Assembly (NCBI GenBank): GCA_944989445.1
Contig: CALYLW010000541.1
Span: 310,001-374,000 of the forward strand
Length of the DNA: 64,000 nt
Direction: 5' to 3'
DNA from: Ampullaceana balthica
Lineage: Eukaryota > Mollusca > Gastropoda > Lymnaeidae
Positions 48,901 through 55,590 of this stretch are shown piece after piece. A program made the translations under genes and the position numbers. Under the pieces are notes generated by a model that saw only the letters and a program-made list of their open reading frames with translations, ran no database searches and was not told the origin of the DNA. How positions within the stretch are numbered: position 1 is the stretch's first letter; each line of letters opens with the position of its first letter.

Positions 48901-51900
48901 AAAGTTAAAGAATTTCAACCATGGCTGTAGTAAGATGTAGAATTTATTTGGACATTTCTTACAAAGCATAAAACAAAGAAAGTATTGCTGGAATTATTTT
49001 CGAACATTAATGAGAAGAAAAATATTAATGTATTAAATTTTACAGTTACGTTAAATGGGGCTTGTCATTTCTAAAACCGGAAAACGTCATAGCTCCATGA
49101 GTAATGTTCTATTTTTAGATTACATTATAGCGGAACAATGTTTTGAAGCATAAATACAGTCTAGTTCAAATACACTATGTTCTCAAAATTGTTAGCATAT
49201 TAAAATTACGAAACTGTTTTTTTTTCTTTGTCAAGGCCAATAAGCTGTCATGAATTAAAGAAGAATTAACAAATAGCTGATAAGATACTTCCTTCTCAAT
49301 ATACCTTCATTTACATATTACCTCGCATCTTTTATTTAATTTTTATGAAATTCGTCCCCCCCCAAAAGACCCGTATATTTCTATTAATAGATTTCCGCCA
49401 TATTATGACAAGGCCTTTTAAATATCATTTGATACAAATAAGCGCAAATAAACTTATATTTAATAAAGTATCTTATTTTCTAATTTCAAATTTTATTTTA
49501 AACCTAATTCAACCTGGCCACCCCCTCCCCCCCCCTCCCGTTTAAATTACCTTGTGCTTTCCTTTCTCTCGATCATTCTCTTGTTCACCTGATTCTGTAC
49601 TCCATGAAACTCTTAAATAGGTGCTAAACGCTCATATTCCTTATTGTTCTTTCTTTATACTTACAAATACTTCATTCTCATTTTAATTGCTTCAATACGC
49701 AAAAGAAAAACAAAAGTTCGCACAGTGATTTATACATAGTAAGATGCAATGCTCCCGCCACAGTGATTTATACATAGTAAGATGCAATGCTCCCGCCACA
49801 GTGATTAATACATAGTAAGATGCAATGCTCCCGCCACAGTGATTAATACATAGTAAGATGCAATGCTCCCGCCACAGTGATTTATACATAGTAAGATGCA
49901 ATGCTCCCGCCACAGTGATTAATACATAGTAAGATTCAATGCTCCCGCCACAGTGATTAATACATAGTAAGATGCAATGCTCCCGCCACAGTGATTAATA
50001 CATAGTAAGATGCAATGCTCCCGCCACAGTGATTAATACATAGTAAGATGCAATGCTCCCGCCACAGTGATTAATACATAGTAAGATGCAATGCTCCCGC
50101 CACAGTGATTAATACATAGTAAGATGCAATGCTCCCGCCACAGTGAATTATACATAGTAAGATGCAATGCTCCCGCCACAGTGATTAATACAAAGTAAGA
50201 TTCAATGCTCCCGCCACAGTGATTAATACATAGTAAGATTCAATGCTCCCGCCACAGTGAATAATACATAGTAAGATTCAATGCTCCCGCCACAGTGATT
50301 AATACATAGTAAGATGCAATGCTCCCGCCACAGTGAATTAGATCATGATTCACTCTAGGCCACGAGCGTAATTAATCAATATTTTCATAAAACGGTTTGT
50401 GGCTGCTGCCCAGTGTCCAGAACAATTATTATACCGTCTTCTGTCCACAGCTGTCCAACACGAGAGAGGTCCTAGAAATTCCACAATCAGACGCCAGGTG
50501 GCCATGTACCTAAAGGAGTCGTCGGAATACGGAAACGTTTTAGCAGGCGGACCTTTCAGGTGGGTAATCTGATGCTCGTAGAAGAAGAAAAAAAAAGGGG
50601 GGGGGCTTAAAATGCATCCATCTCTATCAAGTTATGTTCTACTTTATAAGCCTTATAATGAGGTTTTGTTGTTGCGTACGTCGAGACTAACTGGTGCATA
50701 CCACACTGTCATCCACAGACCCCCCTTCTTCCCGTCATTTGTAACGTACGACCCGGTGGTGGATGGAGTCACAGTCTCAGCGGTGGAACCTCCTCCAGCC
50801 ATAAACACCCCGCCCGCTAGTCTTCTGATCCAGCCTTTGCCCAAGGTCAGTTATACAGCAGTCGAAATGTCTTGAATGTCATTATTGTTTAGTTTGCAGT
50901 GAACCGCGTTTGTAAAATCATACAAGAAATATGCATGCTGCTTATCAGAAATTAATTGACCCACGTTTCATTAATTTACATATTTATCCTACATTGAATG
51001 GGCGTTGTCAGTTAACGAATTCACGTGGGATATTTTTTTAAGTGAACATTTGGAAATCAACATCAAAACCAAGCAACATACGTTTACGATGTGAGTTTAA
51101 TTAAATCATGTCATGGTGAATACTTTCACCTGTTTGTCAGTGCTATGATTTTTTAATGTAGCGGCGGATGACTAAAGATTCAGTATACAACTCTTTTCAT
51201 GATTCTTATCCGTGGCCATTTCTCCAAGCCATCACCCGTTAAAGCTTTCCTTTAAATGTTCTCGATCAATTTACCAGTTATACCTACCATGAGTTTTAAT
51301 CACACTGTCTTTGCAATTATTTGAAGCGCCGTGAGCCCAGCTGCTTGCAGGGGGTACTGCGATATGTAAATAATAAATAATAAATAATAAATCAGATGAT
51401 TAATAAAGTCGTTGTTAAAGACAAAGATGGGAAAACTCAATTGAATAGCTTTTTTTTTAAAATTAATTTTTGTTACTATTACGACTGACCAACATATTTC
51501 TTAAAAGTACTTCTTTAAATCTTCAGTACCCCCACGAGATGATCCAGAGTTACGCCAACAACCCCGAGGCCATATGCGAGGCGGCCGCGAGGCTTCTTTT
51601 CATGAGCGTCAAGTGGACCAAGACGGTGCCCGCATTCGTGACGCTGCCCTTCAGGGATCAAGTGCTGCTCCTGGAGGAGAGCTGGAGGGAACTGTTTGTT
51701 CTAGGGGCAGCTCAGTTCCAGATTCCCCTTGAGGCGGGGCCGCTCCTGGCGGCTGCAGGTGAGTCAACTGCGGGCGTCGAAGCTTTTAGCGTAACCTCGT
51801 AGCCCCCCCCCCTTCTGCCCCAAAACTTTTGGCCTCCGGTTCACGTTCAAGTTTTTGTCTTGTAGTTTATCTTATTAATACAAATTATTATTTTGTGTTA

Positions 51901-54900
51901 ATTTTTAGCCCACCATAACCAATGTTCCCTCTAAATTTAGTTGGTCCGTGTGTACACAAATAAAATTAAATTAAGTAAATAATAATTTTTTTTTAAATTG
52001 TACGAAAAATTTGCAGGATTCTTTTTTTTTCCCCGCATTTTTTGTTTTGTGAAATTCCAGAAACACACATATTATCTTATCTTTAGCCAATACGCTGCGC
52101 GGTTAATCTAAACTGCTGCGCAGTTTTGAACAGATAGCCGCGCGGCTGTGCAGCTAAGATGGAACAGGAACATTGGTCTTAACGTATTCTCTCATTTTAA
52201 TTAGAATATGTCTTGGGTAAAATTAAAACGATACGAAACTATTCACTTCCAGGTGTGAACAGCGAGCAGAGTCCGCCTGAGAAAATAGTGACCATGATGA
52301 GTGAGATACGTGCCCTTCAGGAGACTATCGCCAAGTTCAAGGCCCTCCAGGTCGACCCAACGGAGTACATCTGCCTGAAAGGAATCGTCCTGTTTAAAAC
52401 AGGTAAAACTTCCGTTGTTTTTTCAAGGTATAGCTGTTGCTCATTAAAAAAAATATATCCTTCCTGGATACCATCTGCACTTAGGCTTGTCTATACTTAC
52501 TGTTAATTTTTCAAGACAGATGAAGTTGTCCGTTTTTTTTCCCACGAGATATTTATAACTGAATTATTTGTTTTCAAACTGCGGCTAAGACACTATTTGC
52601 ACCAAAACAGGTTTGAAACATTGAATGTTAATTCTTCATTTTAACAATGCAAGGTTTCCATTCTTTTTCCCCATAGATATATTTAGCTTTTCATCGTTTT
52701 AAAAAAAAATAATAAAAAAAAATAAATAAAAAAACCTGTATACTTTTAATATCAAAACCTGTTTTCAAATGAGGTCAGGATTCTGTTACATTAAAATACA
52801 AATGTATTTTTTAGAATATCTTTTAAAATCTAATGCCTAGTGGTTGCAAGACTGTACCATTAAAAATCGCAGTTATTACTCATCGTTAGAGTTTTTTTTC
52901 GATACGGTTTCTAATTTTCAAATACCTAAACAAAGGTTATGTTTGAATAATGATCAAATAATCAAATATTTACTTTAAAGTGTTTAACAAATATTCTGTC
53001 ACTTGATTATGCAAGCCGTCTCGTGTTCTGTAGAAACGACCCGGTTTCCTCGAAATCACGCCGACTTAATTGCTATCGCCGAACGTGGCGGAAATGACGT
53101 CACTGGTTCAAGTTGAAAGTTTAGAAAAAGAAGTAAGGTTATTTGCGCGAGCCACACGCACCAATGTCAATGCTCAACGCACAAGGGGTTTAACTAACAC
53201 ACGCCCGTTAAGTCATTTTGACTCCTTGTTTATGTTTTTTTGTTTTTGTTTTTTTCCCCTCTTGGCAGTATTCCCGAACAACTCCGCAGAGATTAAGACA
53301 CTAAGAGAGTTCCATGCTGTGGCCAGTCTACAGGACCAGGCTCAGCTCACACTCAATCAATACATACGGACTGCATACCCAACGCAACCGTTCAGGTAAG
53401 AGGGACGGGGGGTTGTAGTCAGCCATAGGAAAGACTTTAATGAACAGACCTGCTCATGTTGGTTTTGTTCTTATAGATCATTGTGTTAATGTTGGTATCA
53501 ATTGTTGTATAGTTGTAGGTCGTTGTGGTAATGTTCGTATCAATTGTTGTATAGTTATAGGTCGTTGTGTGTTGGTATATTGTGTATAGTGTAGGTCGTT
53601 GTGGTAATGTTGGTATCAATTGTTGTATAGTTATAGGTCGTTGTGGTAATGTTGGTATCAATTGTTGTATAGTTATAGGTCGTTGTGGTAATGTTGGTAT
53701 CATATTGTTGTATAGTTATAGGTCGTTGTGGTAATGTTGGTATCTATTGTTGTATAGTTATAGGTCGTTGTGGTAATGTTGGTATCAATTGTTGTATAGT
53801 TATAGGTCGTTGTGGTAATGTTGGTATCAATTGTTGTATAGTTATAGGTCGTTGTGGTAATGTTGGTATCTATTGTTGTATAGTTGATAGGTCGTTGTGG
53901 TAATGTTGGTATCTATTGTTGTATAGTTATAGGTCGTTGTGGTAATGTTGGTATCTATTGTTGTATAGTTGTAGGTCGTTGTGGTAATGTTGGTATCTAT
54001 TGTTGTATAGTTATGTAAGGTCGTTGTGGTAATGTTGGTATCAATTGTTGTATAGTTGTAGGTCGTTGTGGTAATGTTGGTATCTATTGTTGTATAGTTG
54101 TAGGTCGTTGTGGTAATGTTGGTATCAATTGTTGTATAGTTATAGGTCGTTGTGGTAATGTTGGTATCAATTGTTGTATAATTATAGGTCGTTGTGGTAA
54201 TGTTGGTATGTATTGTTGTATAGTTGTAGGTCGTTGTGGTAATGTTGGTATCTATTGTTGTATAGTTATAGGTCGTTGTGGTAATGTTGGTATCTATTGT
54301 TGTATAGTTATAGGTCGTTGTGGTAATGTTGGTATTTTTGTTACTGATGCCGACTGTAGCTACTATTAGGGTACTTGCTGCGACTACCAGCAACTTGCAG
54401 CAATTATCGGTCCGTTGCTGGTACTATTTTTCCCCATGCTATTTTTATTGGCCACTTAATGCTACTTTTGGCTGATTGTAGCTATACACTTTTGTCATTT
54501 ACTGCTATGTATCTTCGCTGCTACGTTTTTTTCCAGTTTCTGCTGCTACTGTTCCTTGCTGCTACAAAGGGACTACTTATGACTCTGATTTAACCATTGG
54601 TTACTTGCTTCTAATTTTTAAGTCAGGCTGGGTTTTCTTTGTGGTAGGCCTCATACTGTTTTGTCCCTTCATATGACCAAGGAATGGTAGTGAAAAATAC
54701 GAATATCAGTTAAATGTCCTTCTATTGGTGTCTGATGATAATGTGAAATCTCTGCAGTGGAGACATGCATGGGTTGTTATTTTGATGCAACACTATACCA
54801 TTCGCCTCAAGTATTTGGGTAGATACAGTTGTATTATTGGCATTATTTAATTGTTGCTCTCAATGTAAGTTCTTCTGATGCGATTATTTCGAATGCATTA

Positions 54901-55590
54901 GTTCTATTTTGGCAAGTTAGCTGTTACTTACTGTTGTTAGAATCTTCACTTCTCTAATAATTTCCCAAACTCTTCCTGTGCATGTTTACCGTGATTTATT
55001 TAACGAACTATTTCTTTAAGTCTATATATATATACATGTATATACATTTCCGTCTTTGTGTTACATCATGCATGCCTGACTTTGTTTCTGAATTGTTTTT
55101 TTCTGTTTTAAGTCTTAACATGTCTTCACTTTGTTCTTGATTGCTATTTGAAAAAAATGAATTTAAAAATAAGATGTTTCTAATGATTTTTTTTAAAAAA
55201 TCAATGTGTGGATTTTGTAGAGTTTGGATAATTTACTATTTTTTTAAAAAAAAAGGTTTAATTATAAGAGAATGTTTTTAATGTAAAAAAATAATAAAAA
55301 TATATATGTAAAAGTCTGATGATAAAAAAGAAATTAATTTGCTTAGCTAAAATGTATTTATTTGAAGCCTCTTTATGTACCATCAATTTTATACTGTTTA
55401 ACGGAACTGGAGATGACGTCATTCAATCTCAAAATCTCTTGTCTCCAGGTTTGGCAAGCTGCTGCTGCTCCTCCCATCTCTCAGGGTGGTTAACGGCGGC
55501 ACCATCGAGGAACTCTTCTTTAGAAAAACCATCGGCAATATTCCCATCGAGAGGCTTCTGGTGGACATGTTTAAATCTGGGGACTTTTGA
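27262..55590 (+). CDS. NR2E1 (tll): Nuclear receptor tailless/TLX (NR2E1), split gene, 10 coding exons
   Basis: Orphan nuclear receptor; in other animals a nuclear DNA-binding repressor of forebrain, eye and neural stem-cell development. The exons splice in frame to 382 residues (vertebrate TLX is about 385). Zinc finger 1 has cysteines at 17, 20, 34 and 37; the P-box is CDGCAG, with Ala as in Drosophila Tll where vertebrates have Ser. Finger 2 has cysteines at 53, 61, 71 and 74, with seven residues between the first two, the TLX-type long D-box (most receptors have five). The hinge begins [16 protein letters not shown] (88-103). The ligand-binding domain runs from about 167 to the end. It contains the receptor signature around residues 188-226 (KWTKTVPAF, then [10 protein letters not shown]) and the terminal helix-12 region ([12 protein letters not shown]). 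Every exon has AG/GT borders and compatible phases. Exon 1 is tentative; the other nine are secure. Gln21 ([10 protein letters not shown]) is unusual, Gly or Arg being usual. Confidence 0.96.
27287..28707 (+). other. NR2E1 intron 1 (if exon 1 is right)
   Basis: Starts GTGAGT and ends CCCCAG. Contains the telomere-like repeat at 27981-28016 and AT-rich DNA. Confidence 0.45.
27981..28016. repeat. Interstitial telomeric repeat (CCCTAA)n
   Basis: CCCAACCCTAACCCTAACCC and onward, about five perfect CCCTAA units. TTAGGG is the usual metazoan telomere unit, on the minus strand here. Confidence 0.95.
28708..28789 (+). CDS. NR2E1 (tll): NR2E1 exon 2: zinc finger 1
   Basis: Acceptor TTCCCCAG and donor GTAAGT (28790). 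Encodes [11 protein letters not shown], then [16 protein letters not shown], i.e. C-x2-C-x13-C of the first zinc finger, ending two bases into the Gly codon. A second AG, the TAG at 28709-28711, would start the exon at 28712 in phase 2, which does not match the candidate exon 1. Three copies of a ~21-bp repeat (CAGTTGTTGACCAGTT core) follow at about 28800-28862. Confidence 0.95.
28790..30438 (+). other. NR2E1 intron 2, unique DNA with short duplications
   Basis: Contains a ~21-bp x3 repeat (28800-28862), a 39-bp tandem duplication (GAATGCCGAAAGCCCACCGG, 29283-29358) and an adjacent 20-bp duplication (ACCACTCACGAACCAGCTGG, ~29929-29968). The PBX/MEIS-type decamer TGATTGACAG is at 29486-29495. 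The part 29.4-30.3 kb is GC-richer and repeat-poor. Confidence 0.6.
29486..29495 (+). promoter_or_regulatory. Exact PBX-PREP/MEIS composite site TGATTGACAG
   Basis: Perfect match to the known PBX-PREP/MEIS decamer, in the GC-richer repeat-poor part of intron 2. A single match could be chance; regulatory use is inferred. Confidence 0.35.
30439..30457 (+). CDS. NR2E1 (tll): NR2E1 exon 3: 19-nt microexon (P-box)
   Basis: The exon is exactly 19 nt, between TTCCTCCACAG and GTATGTCC. Its first base completes the Gly of CDG (GG|A), then TGC GCT GGA TTT TTT AAG gives CAGFFK in phase 0. The next exon continues with RSIRRNRQY. Without it both the frame and the DNA-contacting P-box helix would be lost. 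It lies alone, 1.65 kb from exon 2 and 12.9 kb from exon 4. Confidence 0.95.
30999..31325. repeat. ~37-bp tandem repeat, about 8-9 degenerate copies
   Basis: Unit GATACTTTTGGCATGGGAGA then ATAGTATCCTGTCACAT. Alternate copies read GATGCTGTTGGCATGG. Confidence 0.92.
32111..32286. mobile_element. Small hAT-like MITE, 176 bp
   Basis: Begins CAGGGTCGGTCTTGG and ends GTAGTGGCACTG. Flanks are CCTATAGG and CCTATAGT (7 of 8). Inverted ends are poor; several GGGGCCC motifs inside. Confidence 0.6.
33080..34437 (-). pseudogene. Broken hAT-family transposase (ZBED/GTF2IRD2-like), disrupted by a SINE
   Basis: On the minus strand, from 34437 downward, the reading passes through [18 protein letters not shown], then [15 protein letters not shown], an in-frame stop, [20 protein letters not shown] and [13 protein letters not shown] (ending ~34035). 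The H-T-E-V-R-W-L-S block is the diagnostic hAT motif. After the SINE it resumes with [13 protein letters not shown] (33678 down) and [15 protein letters not shown]. It ends in [20 protein letters not shown] (~33080-33160), typical of the hAT dimerisation C-terminus. A (TTTG)/(TTG) simple repeat at 33163-33210 interrupts it. Clearly inactive. Confidence 0.85.
33748..34034 (+). mobile_element. tRNA-derived SINE, full length
   Basis: The RNA polymerase III A-box-like TGGTCGAGTGG (33756-33766) and an exact B box GGTTCGAATCC (~33799-33809) lie in a tRNA-like head. Then comes a conserved body (TGTTCCCGGGGTCTAGGGCG, GGCTGGGTAATGCGTGGAAC), and the tail AGGAGCGTCTGTATAGATAA ending in GATAA repeats. 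Nested inside the hAT transposase. Confidence 0.93.
34482..34644. mobile_element. hAT-type MITE, 163 bp, with perfect 8-bp TSD
   Basis: Ends CAGTGCTGGATTTA and TAAATCCAGCCTTG. TSD GGCTCACT at 34474-34481 and 34645-34652. Internal GGGGCCCT motifs. Inserted in the larger hAT. Confidence 0.93.
35234..35427. mobile_element. hAT-type MITE abutting the large hAT, 194 bp
   Basis: Ends CAATGGTGGCGAACCTTTTT and CCATAGGTTCGCCATCACTG are inverted. Its left TSD GTCTAGGA (35226-35233) is also the right TSD of the 2.7-kb hAT. Its right TSD is GTTTAGGA (35428-35435). Confidence 0.93.
36510..36730. mobile_element. Interspersed repeat with GCTGCGCAG motifs, copy 1
   Basis: Starts GTTCCCTCTAACTCTTAGGT with TTGGTCCGT. 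Carries CTGCGCAGTAATTCTGAACT and GCTGCGCAGC, and ends CGAACATTA. The related copy at 51919-52175 has AATGTTCC ends in inverted orientation. Confidence 0.7.
36748..37060. repeat. (TA)n followed by (GA)n microsatellites
   Basis: TA run to about 36826, then a ~230-bp imperfect GA tract with AGAAAGAG and GGAGATAGAAAG interruptions. Confidence 0.97.
38389..40942. repeat. 51-bp satellite, about 50 copies, in intron 3
   Basis: Unit GGCCTGTAGCTAGAATTTTT, GGTGAAGTGAACTGCTGGTG and TCTGTGTGTGG. Variants alternate at two sites (GGGGCC/GGCGCC and GGTGTC/GGTATC). The order of 14 variant units is repeated exactly at an offset of 15 units (765 bp), marked by the AGAAATTTTGG variant near 39321 and 40086. Because 51 is divisible by three, an 869-residue + strand ORF (38191-40800, 17-residue [17 protein letters not shown] unit) stays open until an extra G near 40790. 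It lies within an NR2E1 intron and has no independent gene signals. Confidence 0.97.
42341..43160. repeat. 20-bp minisatellite, about 41 copies, in intron 3
   Basis: Unit TGTGGGGAAGTAGTGGGCAC with many single-base variants (TTTGTTGAAG, CAGTCGGCAC). Ends about 235 bases upstream of exon 4. Overlapping minus-strand ORFs are repeat translations. Confidence 0.97.
43395..43530 (+). CDS. NR2E1 (tll): NR2E1 exon 4: zinc finger 2
   Basis: The acceptor CTTACAG ends at 43394. The exon encodes [19 protein letters not shown], then [18 protein letters not shown] and MEAGMNKD, ending one base into Ala88 (GAT|G). This is the second C4 finger with the long D-box (C-KSRGQGA-C), plus the C-terminal extension start. 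The GTGAGT donor at 43531 is part of a 40-bp tandem repeat that copies the exon end (see 43518-43760). Confidence 0.97.
43518..43760 (+). repeat. 40-bp tandem repeat that includes the exon 4 splice donor, 6 copies
   Basis: Unit ATGAATAAAGATGGTGAGTA then TTGCCTGTATTTACTCACCC. Copy 1 is the last 13 coding bases (MNKD plus one base) and the true donor. Donor-like GTGAGT recurs at 43531, 43571, 43611, 43650 and 43730; copy 5 has GCGAGT at 43690. Retaining one repeat would read D-G-E-stop (TAA 43536-43538). Confidence 0.95.
43928..44094. repeat. Perfect 52-bp palindrome plus a third partial copy
   Basis: Arms 43928-43979 and 43982-44033 are exact reverse complements with a 2-base centre. The arm starts GCTAGTCATATAATTCCAAC and ends GTGCAATGATTT. 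A direct third copy with changes (CATATACATATAATTCC..., GAATATGTTAACC) follows at about 44036-44094. Confidence 0.96.
44215..44870 (-). mobile_element. Interspersed repeat family R1, most complete copy
   Basis: AAATCCCTTATAT at 44238-44250 and ATATAAGGGATTT at 44771-44783 are exact inverted 13-mers. Homology to other copies extends past both. Includes a 24-bp (GTCGTCATCTCTCTCTGTCT...) tandem, x5, at 44266-44398, and ATCGAGCTGAAATTTGGCAC/TATCAAAATTTCAGAGCGAT segments. Contains the uninterrupted Helitron target sequence. No coding capacity; superfamily unrecognised. Confidence 0.75.
45185..45380. repeat. 54-bp tandem repeat, about 3.3 copies
   Basis: Unit GATATGGACTCTCTGTGACT, TTATATCGACATGAGCATTC and AGTGACATTGTTTT. 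Confidence 0.93.
45525..45667. repeat. 59-bp tandem repeat, about 2.4 copies
   Basis: AATTAATTTGTAGGACATGG, ACATTTAGTAAAACTATATT and AAAATTATTTTGTAA recur directly. Confidence 0.92.
45997..46091. mobile_element. Palindromic MITE, ~91 bp, TA-flanked
   Basis: TAGACAAACCATGACGTCAC and GTGACGTTAAGGTTTGTCTA are inverted and extend through TTTAA...CAGGTTTCTA on both arms (about 37 bp each). The TA at each edge suits a Tc1/mariner-type target duplication. Confidence 0.8.
46560..47560 (+). promoter_or_regulatory. Repeat-poor block in intron 4, candidate regulatory region
   Basis: Unique, GC-richer DNA. Contains homeodomain-type ATTAGCATCTAAT (46801-46813; inverted ATTAG/CTAAT), TTTCGCGC (about 46828) and a CAATGGC/CCAAT-like cluster. 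Function is only inferred from composition and position. Confidence 0.25.
48121..48412. repeat. (CAA)n microsatellite
   Basis: About 290 bases of CAA with CAG, AAAAC and CTA interruptions. Confidence 0.97.
48513..48565 (-). mobile_element. Reverse-orientation fragment of the Helitron core unit
   Basis: ATATAGCTCATATAGGGAAA followed by AACTACATTTTGGGCCCCCG is the reverse complement of the core unit at 1978-4983. The following 48570-48715 (GTCTGGATCTTGAGTTATTA, ACAGACAGACAAC) looks repeat-derived too. Confidence 0.8.
49721..50337. repeat. 38-bp minisatellite, about 16 copies, upstream of exon 5
   Basis: Unit CACAGTGATTAATACATAGT then AAGATGCAATGCTCCCGC. Copies differ at only a few sites (ATTTAT/ATTAAT, ATGCAAT/ATTCAAT). 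Ends 113 bases before the exon 5 acceptor. Confidence 0.97.
50451..50559 (+). CDS. NR2E1 (tll): NR2E1 exon 5: C-terminal extension and hinge start
   Basis: Acceptor CTGTCCACAG, donor GTGGGT at 50560. Encodes [20 protein letters not shown] followed by [16 protein letters not shown] and a split Arg (AG|A). The AVQHERGPR block is the TLX/tailless family hallmark after the DNA-binding domain. Confidence 0.96.
50719..50845 (+). CDS. NR2E1 (tll): NR2E1 exon 6: hinge
   Basis: Acceptor ATCCACAG, donor GTCAGT at 50846 (non-consensus +3 C). The frame is open throughout. It encodes a proline-rich hinge ([16 protein letters not shown]..., [20 protein letters not shown]), matching the position of the Pro/Ala-rich hinge of vertebrate TLX that ends in PK before YPHE. 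Phase-compatible on both sides. Confidence 0.9.
51527..51758 (+). CDS. NR2E1 (tll): NR2E1 exon 7: ligand-binding domain, helices 1-5
   Basis: Acceptor CTTCAG, donor GTGAGT at 51759. Starts [20 protein letters not shown] and includes [16 protein letters not shown], then [20 protein letters not shown], the nuclear-receptor LBD signature. Closely parallels vertebrate TLX ([21 protein letters not shown]). It is GC-richer than the surrounding intron. Ends one base into Gly244. Confidence 0.97.
51919..52175. mobile_element. Interspersed repeat with GCTGCGCAG motifs, copy 2, in intron 7
   Basis: Ends CCAATGTTCCCTCTAA and GGAACAGGAACATTGG are partly inverted. The interior has ACGCTGCGCGGTTAATC and AACTGCTGCGCAGTTTTGAA. 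No clean target duplication seen. Its right edge is 77 bases from exon 8. Confidence 0.7.
52253..52402 (+). CDS. NR2E1 (tll): NR2E1 exon 8: ligand-binding domain, middle
   Basis: Acceptor CACTTCCAG, donor GTAAAA at 52403 (weak +5). Encodes [20 protein letters not shown], then [19 protein letters not shown] and [11 protein letters not shown]. Aligns by eye with the TLX stretch EIQALQEVVARFRQLRLDAT followed by EFACLKCIVTFK. Confidence 0.95.
52403..53268 (+). other. NR2E1 intron 8, no further features
   Basis: AT-rich DNA from GTAAAA to GGCAG. Contains a TGACGTCA at 53095-53102. Confidence 0.8.
53269..53395 (+). CDS. NR2E1 (tll): NR2E1 exon 9: ligand-binding domain
   Basis: Acceptor CTTGGCAG after a T-rich tract, donor GTAAGA at 53396. 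Encodes a Val from the split codon G|TA, then [40 protein letters not shown] and F, ending in a split Arg (AG|G). Matches the TLX segment ALQDEAQLTLNSYIHTRYPTQP. Confidence 0.96.
53455..54335. repeat. 42-bp minisatellite, about 21 copies, in intron 9
   Basis: Unit AGGTCGTTGTGGTAATGTTG then GTATCAATTGTTGTATAGTT AT, with ATCTATTG variants and a few indels. The minus-strand Thr/Tyr-rich ORF at 53842-54393 is a repeat translation. Confidence 0.97.
54336..55448 (+). other. Rest of NR2E1 intron 9
   Basis: Pyrimidine-rich DNA with scattered TGCTACT motifs to ~54580, then AT-rich DNA. A TGACGTCA lies at 55414-55421, 35 bases upstream of exon 10. Confidence 0.7.
55449..55590 (+). CDS. NR2E1 (tll): NR2E1 exon 10: helices 10-12 and stop
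   Basis: Acceptor TTGTCTCCAG. Encodes [47 protein letters not shown] and [13 protein letters not shown] and RLLVDMFKS are the C-terminal tailless/TLX signature, including the AF-2 helix. The protein ends within one residue of the vertebrate TLX C-terminus (MYKSSDI). Confidence 0.97.

Larger units (their letters stand above)
43531..50450 (+). other. NR2E1 intron 4 (6.9 kb)
   Basis: Holds the donor-copying repeat, a perfect palindrome, an R1 copy, 54- and 59-bp tandems, a palindromic MITE, a CAA microsatellite, a reverse Helitron-core fragment and the 38-bp array. 46.1-48.0 kb is mostly unique and relatively GC-rich. 48.7-49.7 kb shows nothing recognised. Confidence 0.85.

Noticed and set aside
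49721..50337. 38-bp repeats reminiscent of a CRISPR array
   Set aside because: Units are directly adjacent with no variable spacers; it is an intronic minisatellite.
51470..51802. 110-residue ORF as a separate small gene
   Set aside because: It is NR2E1 exon 7 read through its flanking intron; splice borders define 51527-51758.
53842..54393. 183-residue Thr/Tyr-rich minus-strand ORF
   Set aside because: Translation of the 42-bp minisatellite in intron 9.
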